From the NCBI GenBank assembly GCA_964036315.1, contig OZ038508.1, forward strand, positions 44,941,129-45,005,128: 64,000 nucleotides of DNA, given 5' to 3'. The translations under genes were made by a program, and so were the position numbers. Positions 1-12,339 of the stretch are shown here, one piece after another. Every line of letters starts with the position of its first letter. The stretch's first letter is position 1. The notes under the pieces were generated by a model. That model saw nothing but the letters and a program-made list of their open reading frames with translations. It ran no database searches and was not told the origin of the DNA. The stretch comes from Acanthosepion esculentum (lineage: Eukaryota; Mollusca; Cephalopoda; Sepiida; Sepiidae).

Positions 1-187
1 ATACAAAAGATTATTCTGACAAGTACAGTTCACACTTTACGAAGGGCTTTATCTATGTAATTATTATTATTTTTTTTTGCAGTGGAAAGTGTCATGATGC
101 CATTTCTAACCTTAGGTCCCTGTGAGGGACCTGGAAAGAAATGTGTAAACGTCAGATATCAAAGGAAATAAAAAATAATAATAATAA
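1..187 (+). mobile_element. RLE-LINE 3' tail, cut by window edge
   Basis: This is the 3' end of a non-LTR retrotransposon whose longest copy lies at 38850-40425. It matches the last codons (an ALSM-like C-terminus around 'gggctttatctatg') and the 3'UTR block 'gtggaaagtgtcatgatgcc ... cccggaaagaaatgtgtac', and ends in AAT repeats at about 170-187. The 5' part lies outside the window. No intact coding sequence remains. Confidence 0.8.
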
Positions 188-483
188 TGAAATCGAAATC
201 GCAAGAATGTGGCACATAGGAACATCTACAATACCCTTTGTAGCTGGAGCCCTCGGATTGGTTGAAAAGATTCCAGTAGACTAATTAAAAAGATACCTGG
301 AAGCCCATGCCTTAAAAAATACAAAAGATTGTTCTCACAAGTACAGCCCACACCTTACGAAGAGCTTTGTCTGTGTAAATTTTTATTTTTAATGGAAAGC
401 GCCATCCTAAAATTAGGTACATGGGCGGGACCCGGAAAGAAATGAGTACACATCAGAAAACAAAGGAAATTATTGAATAATCT
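188..483 (+). mobile_element. RLE-LINE 3' fragment, second copy
   Basis: A second copy of the same family begins directly after the AAT tail of the previous one. It starts at the codons equivalent to EISKMWHMGTS, runs through the C-terminus and 3'UTR, and ends in a degenerate TAA-type tail. The head-to-tail arrangement, with the new copy starting inside the AAT tract of the older copy, fits insertion into the microsatellite. It has drifted and has frame breaks, so it is inactive. Confidence 0.75.
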
Positions 484-1459
484 TAATACTAATGATTTGT
501 GCGATCGGATGACAATTGTCGGTTTCAAAACAGTGTAAAAAAATCTTATTTCAGGATTGCCATCAGTTTCCGGGATGAGGTCTCTTAAAACATTTCCACT
601 GTTTAAAATCTTCTTTTTTTTTCGACGTCGATAAGCTAGAAGTTGAATAATATGTGATCTGGAACATAGGTACGAACTGCCGGACATTACTGATGAGATG
701 CTTTGCCAAAAACACTGCAGCCAAACTGGAAATAACTATACACTCAGTCATTGCGAATACGACGGTGACAGTGTTCGCCTCATCGCACATTGACATCTTC
801 CAATTGAATCACTAGCCCCAGGAGAGAGATTTGATCGGCAAGCTCATTACGTTCCCGTTTGATTGGTTGCCAATTTACGTGAACCGTTTCTCTAGATATT
901 CAAATTGAATGCGTACCGAACAGATCGTTTTACATGAAAGCGAGTTTTTTTTTGTTTTTTTTTTTAATATTACTCGCCTGGTACAAATCCCAATGTGTTG
1001 CGAACACATCATGTCGAAACAACTCTTCTCGTCAGATCACCTAAGTTAACGGTGAAACTAATGGTTTGAACTCTTGGGAATAGCAGGTACTGTAATCTTG
1101 TATGTGTGGGTAGTGTGTATTATAAATACTTGGAATGAAAAAGCGAAGAGCAGAGTTCAAATTACAATCGACTTTGTTACATTAACTTAACCCAAATTGG
1201 TAAGAGGTATGAATCCATCTCTTGACCTCCGCTATCGGGTAAATAGCAGTCCAGGCAGGGTCTTTAATTCACAACCATTCTACAGCCGATACAACCACGA
1301 ATCAAAAAGTGATATGGTCACCAATATGTGCCGCAGGCATGCCAAGTAAGGATGGAATGACAGAGACCAAGAGCCACTCAAGTTAGAGGGTTAATAAATT
1401 ATGTTTCTCTACATGTGTAGAAAGAGAGAGAGCTAGTAGTTCATATTATGTGCTCATGT
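484..1459. other. No recognisable feature
   Basis: Open frames of 77-110 codons exist on the minus strand (355-687, 563-796) but show no recognisable domain and overlap each other. No RNA gene or repeat structure was seen apart from short T runs near 950. Confidence 0.4.
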
Positions 1460-1509
1460 AGGATAGATAAATGTTGACCCTTGAAGGATAGATAAATGTT
1501 GACCCTTGA
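1460..1509 (+). repeat. 25-bp tandem duplication
   Basis: The unit 'aggatagataaatgttgacc' plus 'cttga' occurs twice in perfect head-to-tail order (1460-1484, 1485-1509). A similar short duplication, built on 'ttcgactttgggtacatg', lies at about 1739-1781. No function is implied. Confidence 0.85.
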
Positions 1510-1793
1510 ATTGAAGATCGTAGAGGTCAAAGCAACAGACTCGCGGAAGTTGGCCCCATAATGAAACAGTTTGTGGAAAGAGGCTGATTAGGAAATCCCC
1601 CTTACCAATGAACTATGAAGAGAATATGCGACCTGGCGAATACGAGATACAAAGCTCTGAACTGGTGTAAAAAAAGCAATGCAGATCGCTCGTACATTTG
1701 CCATGAAAATAGCGATACTGTAACGAGTGGCTAGCAACGTTTCGACTTTGGGTACATGGGCATTTCGACTTTGGGTACATGTTTTCTTTAATG

Positions 1794-2125
1794 GGAACTG
1801 ATAAACATTCACATATTTTAATAATTTAGGAAATGTTTAAAAATTTATGAATAAAAAATGTTTTCATATTTTTCTGTATACGTGCTATTTAAAATGATTA
1901 TACACAATTATTTTATTAAGAAAGTAAGATTGTTCAGCGGCTTGCTTTTATCACTGGCGACAAATGTGTTGCTGTGTTTGTTTGGCTAAACAACGACTAA
2001 ATTGCAGTTGCTTTGAACTTTATAAAATCGGAACTGATAAAGATTCACATATTTTAATAATTTAGGAAATGTTTATAAATTTATGAATAAAAAATGTTTT
2101 CATATTTTTCTGTAAGATGAGAAAC
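1794..2125 (+). repeat. Dispersed repeat D, partial plus full copy
   Basis: The block at 1893-2125 matches 4214-4458 closely, beginning 'gattatacacaattatttta' and including 'gttcagcggcttgctttt'. Its last 80 bp, starting 'ggaactgataaa', is also present just upstream at 1794-1878, so the 3' part is tandemly duplicated. No coding potential or tRNA boxes were seen; it could be an old LTR or MITE. Confidence 0.75.
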
Positions 2126-2629
2126 ACTTCATGCTAATCTGAACTCTGTTAAGACTGAAGGCGAGAATTATGAAGCTCTACCGCAGATGTGCCAACCATT
2201 CACTATCATTGGTTTGATCTTGCTCCTGTAAAAATTGAGTATAGTAGATGTCAGGTACTTTTTCGTGAGACAAAGGATTCGACCTGTTATTCAGCATCTT
2301 TAGCGATGTACCGTAGATATGGGTTTCACTACGTGTGGAGTGTGCTTTTACCTCGATATACATTCCATGTATGGCGCCTAATAGGAGAGTACAAATGTCC
2401 ATCATGACCAGAGAAAATAAAAGCTGGGCTCTGTTATGATGAAACAGAACTTGCTTGGTTTTGAAGGAGACTTTTCCTAAAATGAGATCTGTGGGAAAGG
2501 TCAGAGGAGCGATCATCTTCAAGCCCCTCGTCGCTTCAGGATTTAGATCGCATCATCGATCAGTTTAAGAATGGCGTTCACATATTGTAGGAGACTAAAG
2601 GATATTTGTATATGTATAATTCATAGGAT
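2126..2629. other. Unassigned, non-repetitive
   Basis: A 72-codon plus-strand frame (2189-2407) and a 114-codon minus-strand frame (2178-2522) overlap here. Neither resembles a known family, and no splice-site or codon-bias argument favours either. Confidence 0.4.
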
Positions 2630-2635
2630 AATAAC

Positions 2636-2689
<54 letters not shown>
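2630..2689 (+). repeat. (TAA)n microsatellite
   Basis: About 19 TAA units. It ends exactly where the LINE fragment at 2690 begins, so it forms the 5' flank of that insertion. Confidence 0.95.
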
Positions 2690-2896
2690 GGGATCCCTGG
2701 AAGTCCATGCCTCAAAGAGATACAAAAAATTGTTTTGACAAGTACAGCCCACACTTTACGAAGGGCTTTATCTATGTAATTATTTTATTTTTTATTTTTT
2801 ATTTTTTTTGCAGTGGAAAGTGTCATGATGCCATTTCTAACCTTAGGTCTCTGGGTGGGACCCGGAAAGAAATGTGTACACACCAGAAATCAAAGG
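2690..2896 (+). mobile_element. RLE-LINE 3' fragment between microsatellites
   Basis: A 5'-truncated copy containing the C-terminal codons (a GSPCLKEIQK-like peptide) and the 3'UTR. TAA repeats lie immediately upstream and GTA/TAG-type repeats immediately downstream, which suggests integration within a trinucleotide tract. The 175-codon frame spanning it (2707-3234) is a chance fusion of repeat sequence and not a gene. Confidence 0.85.
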
Positions 2897-2976
2897 TGGT
2901 GGTGGCAGTAGAAGTACTAGTTGTAGTAGTAGTAATAGTAATGTTGATAGTAATAATAATAACAATAATAGTAGTA

Positions 2977-3163
2977 CAGTGTAACCCGGATATAAGAGAG
3001 TTTTCGGGACCGGAGAAGAAGTATCTTATATCCGGGTTTCTCTTATATCCGGGTTTGGTCTATTATACATACATTAACACAGGCTCTAATTTGGGACCAG
3101 AGAAAATATATCTTATATCCGGGTTTCTCTCATATCCGGGTCTCTTATATCCGGGTTACACTG
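2977..3163. mobile_element. pogo/Tigger-like MITE, 187 bp
   Basis: The ends are inverted copies: the left begins CAGTGTAACCCGGATATAAG and the right ends with its reverse complement. Both sides carry a TA dinucleotide, as expected of Tc1/mariner-type target duplications. Internally the motif 'cttatatccgggttt' recurs several times, so the element is largely self-complementary. No transposase is encoded. The CAGTGTAA-type terminus resembles pogo/Tigger ends, but the superfamily call is inference. Confidence 0.75.
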
Positions 3164-3446
3164 TAGTAGTAGCAGTAATAGTAGTAGTACTAGTAGTAAA
3201 TAAGGTTAGGAAATTCAAGAAGTATCATGGATAATATTATTTGTTACCATCGTAACGTCACTGAATAAATAAATGTTAATGCAGAAACTATGGAATCAGT
3301 CGGAGACTTGGCCACTGTCTACATTAATGCCATTCAATATCGATGGAAGTCTGTATATATAAACAGTATTATTAACGGATATAGCGACCCGAACTAAAAA
3401 TTTTCTCCAGGTGTTTCATCTCCGATATCCTTCACCAATATTCTTT

Positions 3447-3547
<101 letters not shown>

Positions 3548-3652
3548 CAGGTGTTCAGAAAAATAGGAAAGAACACGTTAGGCAGATAATCCGGTGTTCC
3601 TTAGTATTTAGCTTTATTTTCAAAAAGACAGTGCTCCATACAGAAGTAGAGC

Positions 3653-3853
3653 TTAAAAATATGATTCCTTCGCTACATAAGAGCTCTCATGTTTCAAAAG
3701 CGAGAGCCGAGACTCCTAACATAATTTTTGAAGTTATGTAGAGTTAAGTTGTCTGAACCCGCTTCATTGTCAAGCGAGAATTTATGTTAGGGGTCTCGGC
3801 TCTCGCTTTTGAAACATGAGAACTCTTATGTAGCGCAGGAATCATATTTTTAA
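3653..3853. repeat. Inverted repeat with ~72-bp arms
   Basis: The left arm 3653-3724 is almost perfectly repeated in inverse orientation at 3782-3853; a shared core is 'cgagagccgagactcct'. The spacer is about 57 bp. The arms are flanked by AT microsatellites (3510-3543, 3861-3894). The pattern fits a foldback or MITE-type element; no target duplication was identified. Confidence 0.85.
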
Positions 3854-3857
3854 AAAC

Positions 3858-3860
<3 letters not shown>

Positions 3861-3894
<34 letters not shown>
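3861..3894. repeat. (AT)n microsatellite
   Basis: A pure AT dinucleotide tract directly after the inverted repeat. Confidence 0.95.
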
Positions 3895-3896
<2 letters not shown>

Positions 3897-4213
3897 TAGT
3901 TCACATTGAGTTTAACACCGAGAAGCGACAGACTGTTTGATGCTTGAACGCAATCTTCAGGCCATCATCTCATATTCTAAAATCATTCAATAATTTTGCA
4001 TGTCTTTTTAAAACTTCAGATGCCCTGAAGGTTGTGTTAAGGCATGAAACAGACTGTTCCCCCTTGATGTTGACTTCAGTGTTCACTTTAATATTACATA
4101 CGCTCTATCCCTCTTATGCAGCGCTCGTACCCATAAATATAGCATACGATAAAAAAATATTTTTTTCATTGTGCTTATGCTTGGGTGTGCAGAGATTTTG
4201 GTCCAGCTATATA
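3895..4213. other. Unassigned
   Basis: A 91-codon frame (3944-4219, +) has no recognisable motif. Nothing else was seen. Confidence 0.4.
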
Positions 4214-4458
4214 AGATGATTATACACAATTATTTTATTAAGAAAGTAAGATTGTTCAGCGGCTTGCTTTTAAAACTGGCGACAAATGTGTTGCTGTGTT
4301 TGTTTCGCTAAACAACGACTAAATAGCAGTTGCTTTGAACTTTATGAAATGGTAAGTAATAAAGATTCAAATATTTTAATAATTTAGGAAATGTTTATAA
4401 ATTTATGAATAAAAATGTTTTCATATTTATTTCTGTATAAATTGGTAGATGAGAAACG
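4214..4458 (+). repeat. Dispersed repeat D, second copy
   Basis: Homologous over its whole length to 1893-2125, with a few substitutions and small indels. The spacing of about 2.3 kb and same orientation allow either two insertions or a segmental duplication; the sequence between the copies is not itself duplicated. Confidence 0.8.
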
Positions 4459-5251
4459 TTGACGTGCAATAGTTTTAATTGTTTTAGTTTTTAGAATATT
4501 GTAAATATAACATTTATCTTGTAAATAAACGATCTAACAAATAAATAGTGTTTAATATATTAAATCAACAGACATTGCCGAAAAGTGAAGGTGGTTAAAT
4601 AATAGCGGTGTCAATGGAAAAACCGTCCTTTAGACAGGAATGACCAAATTTTCCGAAGGTCTTATTTGTAATGTTTCCAGGAGTGGCACAGTAAGCCAGA
4701 GTGATATCTCCCTTACTTCGGGCGCATAACATTTATTCGTTTACCGAGCAGATGCTGGCTACTACGTCTGTCTCCCCCGACGTATATGTAGGAAGTAGCC
4801 ACCACCCCAGTGTTGCTCAGCAATTGGCTATCATCAATCTGAGTTGTCGTCACGTTGTCCTGAAGGTACATGAGGACGGTAAATAATTTCGACCTGTGAA
4901 AAAGGAAGTAGTCACATGCAACTCTACACTCGCATGAAATATCTGAAATATGCTTCAATGAAAACCTAACAATTCAGCAATGAAAATCAATTTGAAACTT
5001 TCATTCATTTTTTTTTTTGCAGATAATTTCTTTTGGGACAAAAAATTAACTTTAACAATTTTCTGTCTCCGTGTACCGTATAATTTTTCAATTCAGTTCT
5101 TCAACGAAATTGCCACAATCATTCCAGAGGCACCAGGATGCTCACCTTCCAGCATTAACACCGTTTTCAGAAAAGCATGAACTGTTTTCCATCTTATAAC
5201 CCCTAAACCACATACGAAGTGGTGTCAGCCTTTTGTTACTTTATTGCTACA
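4459..5251. other. Unassigned
   Basis: Short overlapping frames on both strands (4701-4886 +, 4713-4958 -, 4980-5180 +) without recognisable motifs. Confidence 0.4.
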
Positions 5252-6210
5252 CTAGCCGATTTACCCGGGTCTTGCTTCGTGTCACACATTTTTGGGGAGA
5301 AAATGATGAGTGATTTTAAATCATTGTTCCAATTTGTGGAGACAAATGATGCATTTCAATATTACTCAATGATCTTGCCGATATGACCGCCATCTTCTGG
5401 CCTTCTTCTATACCTTGGATAGGAGTCATGCCATTGTTCTAATTTAAATTTAATTTAAGTCAAAGGGATACAATTTTTCAATGGGGGATTTGTGCAAAAA
5501 ATAGCAGATATCACACCTTTGATATGTATTTTATTCAATACTTGATTGAATGAAATAATGAACAGATTTCAACATTGATATGACAGGTGAAAATTTGCAA
5601 CAAATATTATTGTCAGGCACACAACTGACTTTTGATTTCTTGCCGTCCATCATTTTGATCGTGCTGATGTGACTTCCATTTTCTGGCTTTCTCCATATAT
5701 TTTTTTGATAGGAGTCATTTCCTCGTTCATTTAATTCAAAGGGAAACATTCGGTGGGGGTTTCGTGCAAAAACAGCTTGATCTGATTTCTTTGATATGTA
5801 TTTGATGCAATACTTGAGTGAATGAACTGATGAGCAGATTTTAGCATTGATATGACTGTTGAATATTCGCATGAAATATATATCGTAAGACACTACCCAT
5901 TGATTGGTGATTTCTTGATCCATTTGTCGTCCATATTGTCTCGTTATATTTTGCCATTTTGACCTCCATCGTATTTCTCATTCTATATTTTGGATAGAAG
6001 TCATTCCCTTGTTCAAATTTAGATTTAATTTTAATCAAAGGGGAAATTTGTCAGTGGGGGATTGTGCGTCCTTGGGAACCAAGTACCCTGGGTAATGTAG
6101 TTTCAGAGTATACATGGTTATGGGCGTCTAACTTCAAAACCCCAGGAGAAGTTCGATAAGAAACAGACAGACAGGGGCTACAACTTTATATATATATATA
6201 GATACATTTT
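5252..6210 (+). repeat. Dispersed repeat E with ~290-bp internal tandem units
   Basis: It begins 'tagccgatttacccgggtct' and ends 'cagacagacagg ... actttatatata'. The landmark 'ttggata(g/a)(g/a)agtcatt' recurs near 5415, 5707 and 5991, giving a period of about 284-292 bp and two to three diverged units. The terminal 'ccctgggtaatgtagttt' block also appears at 6755. No protein is encoded; this looks like the non-coding tail of a mobile element. Confidence 0.75.
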
Positions 6211-6391
6211 TGGCGAGTGAATATTGCTTTAACAATCTTTGGGAGATAATAGGATTTTTCATATAAAAGTCCTAACTGGGCGAGAACAGATAAATTCATA
6301 CTTTGCCTAGGGTATTACTGGAATTCGAAGTCACCCTCTATTACGTCATCCACATATCGAAATCAACATATACATTTTATATATATACTTG

Positions 6392-6950
6392 CCGAATTAC
6401 TCGCGCTTTGCTGAATGTCGCACATTTTGTATTGTAAGAAAATGATGATTAATTTTAAATCATTTTTATAATTTGTGGAGAAAAATGATGCATTTCATTA
6501 TTACTCAATGGTCTTGCCAATGTGACCTCCATCTTCTGGCTTTCTTCTTCTATATTTTGGATAGAAGTCATTCCTTTATTCAAATTTAAATTTAATTAAA
6601 TCGAAGGGAAAATTTGTTAGTGGGGGTTTGTGACTCAGAGGACTCCTTTTGGTCAAAATGAAATATACTTACCCAAGTGCCCTAGAAATCATTTTCTTGT
6701 TCAAATTTAAATTTAATTTATGTCAAAGGGAAAAAAATGAAATATATTTATCGAAGTACCCTGGGTAATGTAGTTTAAGAATATATATCGTTATGGGAGT
6801 CCGAAAGCCGAGGAGGAGTACGATAACAAACAGACTGAGAGAGAGAAAGAGAGAGAGAAGGAGAGAGAAGGAGAGAGAAAGAGAGAGAAAGAGAGAGAGA
6901 GTGGAGAGAGAGCTAGAGAGGCTCAACTTTATATGTATAGATTCATGGCA
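6392..6950 (+). repeat. Dispersed repeat E, second copy
   Basis: It repeats the order seen at 5252-6210: a 'gccgaattactcgcgctttg' head, the 'tggatagaagtcatt' landmark, the 'ccctgggtaatgtagttt' block, and an ACAGACTGAGAG tail expanded into a GA-rich microsatellite (about 6835-6915). It has one unit rather than two to three, which shows that internal copy number varies. Confidence 0.75.
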
Positions 6951-7785
6951 AATCTACGGGCGAAACACTTCCTCATTTACACCAGTACACACTTTCATAG
7001 CTAGTAGCTGCTATGTTGTGTACACACTTCATATTTAATTACTAAGGATGCAGGTCATTTGCTCGATGGCTGACCCACCGCTGTCTACCACGTTTGTCTC
7101 CCTCAAGCTCTAAGAGGGGTCTCGCGAGCAGCTTATTGCCCTAAACTGTTTCATTTTGGAACAGACTTCCTACAGGATGATCCTCTGATCTCCAGAGATA
7201 TTTTTTCTAATAATTGTATATATTTGGCTTTAATTTGTGATCACTATGTGTAAATTGTATTTTTCTGTCATAATATTCGTTTTTACTTATTTTTCGTACA
7301 CAATCACTAATTTTATCTACGAGATAAAACAAAAGTTGAAAAGATATATCTTACACTTTCGATCAGAAAATAATGCGTATTCGATTTTATCTTCAGAGCT
7401 CTTGATCAATACGTTTCCAGGTATAATTTATTGATGAGTGCCAAATATCAATCGCACATTATTCAAGCGAACGGCACCTACTTTAGAACATTATCTAATA
7501 AGTGGCTATAGATGCTTCTTTCAAAGTGTTTTTTTCTCGGCTTACTAGCCTACTATTAAAGCTACTTTTCTGACTTGACTAAATGTATTAAATATTTACA
7601 TTATATACACAGATGATTGACTTGCTGTTATTATATATAAACTTCTCTCGCAGGATATTGTCTGTAAGACCATTCCTCAACACTGAATGCTGCTTAATAT
7701 GAAGATTTATTTTATTTCAAAAGAGCAGGTATTGATGAAGCTTCGTTCACAATTTGATTGGTTTGATTTGCCTTGTTTTACGGGA
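6951..7785. other. Unassigned, AT-rich
   Basis: No coding signal beyond short frames (7237-7434 +). No repeat match was found elsewhere in the window. Confidence 0.4.
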
Positions 7786-8240
7786 TATCAATACCTCAAT
7801 GGGTTATTTAATGCCGACAAGATTTTATTGCTGGTAATATTTTTTTCCAAAATTGAAATGCTGGTAATATTTTTTTTCAATACCTTTATTGCTGGTAATA
7901 ATGTATTGCTGCTAATAATTCTTTCTTCAAAAATTCATTGTTGGTAATATTTTTTTTACAAAAATGTATTACTGATACTAAAACCTGTTTTTACACTTTC
8001 ACAGTGTTTTGACCTCGGTTTGGGGGTTAACTATTTGCCCATAGCTGGGACCACCTCGCTACCACCTCGGCTCAGGGTGGACCTGGGAACCCCACCAATT
8101 AAGAGGTGTTCCATGTTCCTCAAAACTGCCTTGCTGTCGGATGTGGTTTGTCGTCTTACACAGGATGCTGATATAGTTTATCGTCAAACACAAGACGGTC
8201 ACAATGTGAAGACGGAAAATCCACAGAAAAGAAATACGGA
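7786..8240 (+). repeat. Dispersed repeat F with ~30-bp minisatellite
   Basis: It contains several degenerate copies of a unit built on 'attgctggtaatattttttt' (about 7820-7975), followed by a unique block with 'tatttgcccatagctggg' and 'ttgctgtcggatgtggttt'. The same order occurs inverted at 52320-52757. A 101-codon frame (8020-8325) crosses it but is poorly conserved between the copies, so it is probably not coding. Confidence 0.8.
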
Positions 8241-8456
8241 TACAATATTAATTAATTTATCACACAGGTTTGCTTGTTTGAGGGGTGGATGTGCGGATGG
8301 TGAAATGAGTAATGTCTCGGAATGAGAAATTGGAGAACCGAATTCGAATTTCACTTGGATTTATTACCTACACTTACCCACAAATAACATTGAGAAAATT
8401 ATGATTGCATATCCTTCCCACAGCTGTGAGTTAAATCGTAGGGCTTGTATTTGAAA

Positions 8457-8457
<1 letters not shown>

Positions 8458-8526
<69 letters not shown>
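8458..8526. repeat. (TA)n microsatellite
   Basis: An uninterrupted TA tract of about 68 bp. The IYIYIY frames on both strands are artefacts. Confidence 0.95.
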
Positions 8527-8530
<4 letters not shown>

Positions 8531-10706
8531 ATTCTTAAAAAGTGTGTTGATGCAATATTCACTGACAAAAGTAAAACAATTGTTCTTAAAATCTAAAATA
8601 TGTTCCCGCTTTAAACAATCCAAAAATTGTCGATAAGCCGTAATACAAAAAACAAATCAATATTTGTGTGAAAGGAGAGATTTTTATCAATTTTGGGAAT
8701 CAATTCCGTTAGAAAAAAAAACGATTGAGTTGATCGATATTAGTATACTGTTTCATATTCGATTTTGCTAAGGAAAGAAAGAAGACTGGAAATTATTTAT
8801 TCAATCATTTAACACCAGCTAAAACCTGTTATTTTCCCAGATTTCATTTCTGAGACAAAATACTTCGTTATAGTCGAAAGACAAAATATAGATCAGAAAG
8901 TATTATTTCTGCCATATTTGGGCTGGTTCTGCACACTCTACAATCTTCAGCGTCGACAGAGTTCAAAAGAAATTACGGGGACGTTTTGAGTAATTTATTA
9001 TTTTCCACCCTGCAGTCTTTTTTCCACATACGAACTACATTATTTATTTCCCTAATTTCCAAAGTTTATGGCGAGGACACTCAATTCCACATAAACCTGC
9101 CAAATATTTCCGGCGTCTTTCTGTAGAATCTGAGTTTCTGTTGTCTAAAGTCACATCTTTATCTGTGAGATTGTTCAACAGACCTTTTTTTATATGTGAT
9201 TTGACATTATTTCTCGGGGAAAAAGTGTGAAGCGTTTTCCCAATGTCCTCCTTTATACCAACAATGGCAAGAGAACCCAGTCTACCCTGCTATGTATATA
9301 TAAAAAAGACTTTTTCATGTTTTTACAAAGTCCATTTTGACACAATAATTATGAATACCCTAGGGCGAAATTTGAAACCTGGCCGCCAGTTTTGATTTTG
9401 GACGTTTGCTTTGGCGGCCTTGAAGACTCTCTATGGTTGGAGAAGGTATATTTTCCCAGAAAGGCAATGCAAGGGGAAAAATCAATAAAACGAAACAAAA
9501 AATATGTAGTAAGCATATTAAACGTAAGATTTTAAAACTAGCAAAAATGATTCTAATAATAGTTAGACTCTTTTCAGCAAAACGTGTAGTTGTGTTCATT
9601 ATTTTTGAGGCGGTGACTACCTTTATTCATTTCGATTCCTTATCCCCGTTGAGGAACGAAACTCAATACTCCTTTTTCAATGATTTCTTTCAAACTAAAG
9701 TTCCCCCAATAGCAGGCTCAAGAACCATTCATCGAAAGAGGTTACTGAATAAGATCTATGAACTTAAGAGCACCTAGAAGGAAGTAAAGGTTATGAGGAT
9801 AAGGAATATAGCGAGCGATTGACCCTTGATTTGAAGAGGTTAGGATTGCAACGTTCAGGGAAGCATCAAAATGGGAGTCATTTCCACAATGTAGCAGTTC
9901 TTAGGAAAAGTGGAACACTGAATATGGCGACAATGAAAATTATATTTTGCTTATCTAAACACGAAGGTAGAAGCCACCCGTGAGGATTTAGAGAGTTCAC
10001 CTGTCGAAAGAAATTTATCAAAAAATATTACCAGGTATCTCTACAGATAGCTTCGAAATAAATACTTGCGAAACAATAAAGATCGACTAACTTTATTTTC
10101 TAAGAGAATTTCTGGTGCAGCGTCTGTGATAAACAATGTATAATTCGATCTAAGTAGATTTAATTCTATATAAGTAGATATCTCTTTGTATCTCATTTTA
10201 TGGTGAAAGAGTGTAATAGAATTCATCAATTTTGTAATATTTTGGCAAAAGACAGACGCCAACTATTAAATTATTACACAAGCACTTTAATCTGAAAATT
10301 CTGTTTATAGATTATCATGTTTTTATAATTTTACTTTTTTTCTTTCATAAAATGGTATTTTTTCGCATCTGACTCTTGTGAAGATAAAGCATTGCGGGTA
10401 GAATCAGTTACATTTACTAGCAGTATAAAGAGCCAACAAATTTCCTTCAACCATTTTCGTGATAGGTCTTGTACTCAGTTTAGTTAAAAACCTTTTATTT
10501 TTTGTATTTCAAGATTTAATAGTTCAAACAAATTATATAGGAAAAGCGTTTATTCATCAAAATATAACCCCTCCTATTCCATTATCCACTGCCATCTTTT
10601 CGCCTGAGACACAATTCAACACATTTACCTTTTGGCTGGTTTGGGGGCAAAAAATGCCGGCATCCATTTTCAACTTCATCCATGCCGGTAAATGTCTTTC
10701 CACGCA
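8527..10706. other. 2.2 kb without recognisable features
   Basis: Short frames occur at 9360-9599 (-), 9433-9777 (+), 10041-10262 (-) and 10459-10710 (+), none with a recognisable domain. The first two lie on opposite strands of the same DNA. This is the longest stretch in the first third of the window without a mobile-element match. Confidence 0.4.
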
Positions 10707-10907
10707 TTAACTGAGCCGTGCTTTGGAAAAGGTGGCAATCTGATGGTGACACAGTTCCTCCAACACCTCATGTATGCACTTGGTCATATTCGAAGTGAGT
10801 TCTGAGACATTGTCTTGTTGTAGATGTTCTCGTTTTCGATTGACCAATGTTGGGTAAGGGGCTTTCAAAGTATCATGTACATCATTATCAAAATGAAGAT
10901 TAAACAA
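10707..10907 (-). pseudogene. mariner transposase fragment (third catalytic region)
   Basis: The minus-strand translation contains NRKREHLQQDN followed by a SNMTK-like segment, matching the mariner region around the third catalytic Asp (normally ...LQQDNARPH...). The Arg-Pro-His that should follow the Asn is lost, and the C-terminal YSPDLAPSDYHLF-type block is absent. No terminal repeats were found. It is a short dead remnant. Confidence 0.6.
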
Positions 10908-11362
<455 letters not shown>

Positions 11363-11558
11363 AATTTGGCAGCAACTTTTCTTTCAAACATGTAGTGTTG
11401 AATGTTAAAGACAACATAGTCTTACATATTTTCTTTTGAATTTTCTCATATTCTCTAATGAGACTTTTTATTTGAAAATAGTTCCGAAATATGTATTTTC
11501 CATACGATGACCTAGCGCTTTCGAACATCATTGTTCATCTTCAGGGTCAATATTTTAG

Positions 11559-11563
<5 letters not shown>

Positions 11564-11589
<26 letters not shown>

Positions 11590-11608
11590 ATATATATATA
11601 TATATATT
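11564..11608. repeat. Poly-T then (TA)n
   Basis: About 26 T followed by about 9 TA units. The T run could be the antisense of a retroposed poly-A tail, but no element body was identified next to it. Confidence 0.85.
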
Positions 11609-12337
11609 AACTGATTTAAAATTTGTTTTTTTTCGCTACACAGTAATAACCATGTTTCAAAAATGGAAGCTAAAAATTTCAAATTTAATTTTGTAATTAA
11701 ATTAAAACATTAGTTCCATTTCATCTTCAAGAGAATATTGAAGTAACTTATTTTTCAAATTTACTGAGTTTTAAACTCACACAAAAATTCATAATTCACT
11801 GTTTCCAAGGATACAGAGAACTCCAATAATTCAGACAATGGGTAATAGCGTGTTCATTTTTATTAACTTTTGTTGTATTAGTTATTAGTTACGTTCGAAA
11901 AAGGGGTTAAGTTTAGGGAGCGTAGGGACGTATTTTTCAACGAATTCTGACATCCATTAAATGGATGTCGTCTGGGTTTTATTTTAATTTTATTGTTAAC
12001 GGCAAAAATTCTTTCGGCATTTTTCCTACTTATTTAGATAAAGACTTTCTTTTGGATATTTAGGTTAGATTACGTTTTAATTAACTACAATTTTAACATA
12101 TATTCACTCTTAATTATTAATAGAGTATATTTATTTTTAAAACAAGTAAATGTAACAGAATTACTTAGAGTATATAAAATTATTTTTTTCATATCAAATA
12201 TAAGTATATATATTACCAGCTTGCATTTTTTAAAATTTATTTTTAAATATTATTTAAGGAAAATTTTTGACAATGACGGCAAAAAATAGCCATTTCATTT
12301 CTCTGATTCAGTAAAGTTTTATTTTTGATAAATTTAG

Positions 12338-12339
<2 letters not shown>
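11609..12339. other. AT-rich, unassigned
   Basis: Strongly AT-rich with no open frame of note and no match elsewhere in the window. Confidence 0.4.

Noticed and set aside
2707..3234. 175-codon frame rich in Val and Ile
   Set aside because: Joins a LINE tail, a trinucleotide array and a MITE; each part is explained by repeats.
5828..5850. CTGATGAG string suggesting another hammerhead (also near 686 and 51462)
   Set aside because: No GAAA after a pairing stem II and no cleavage triplet in register; chance matches.
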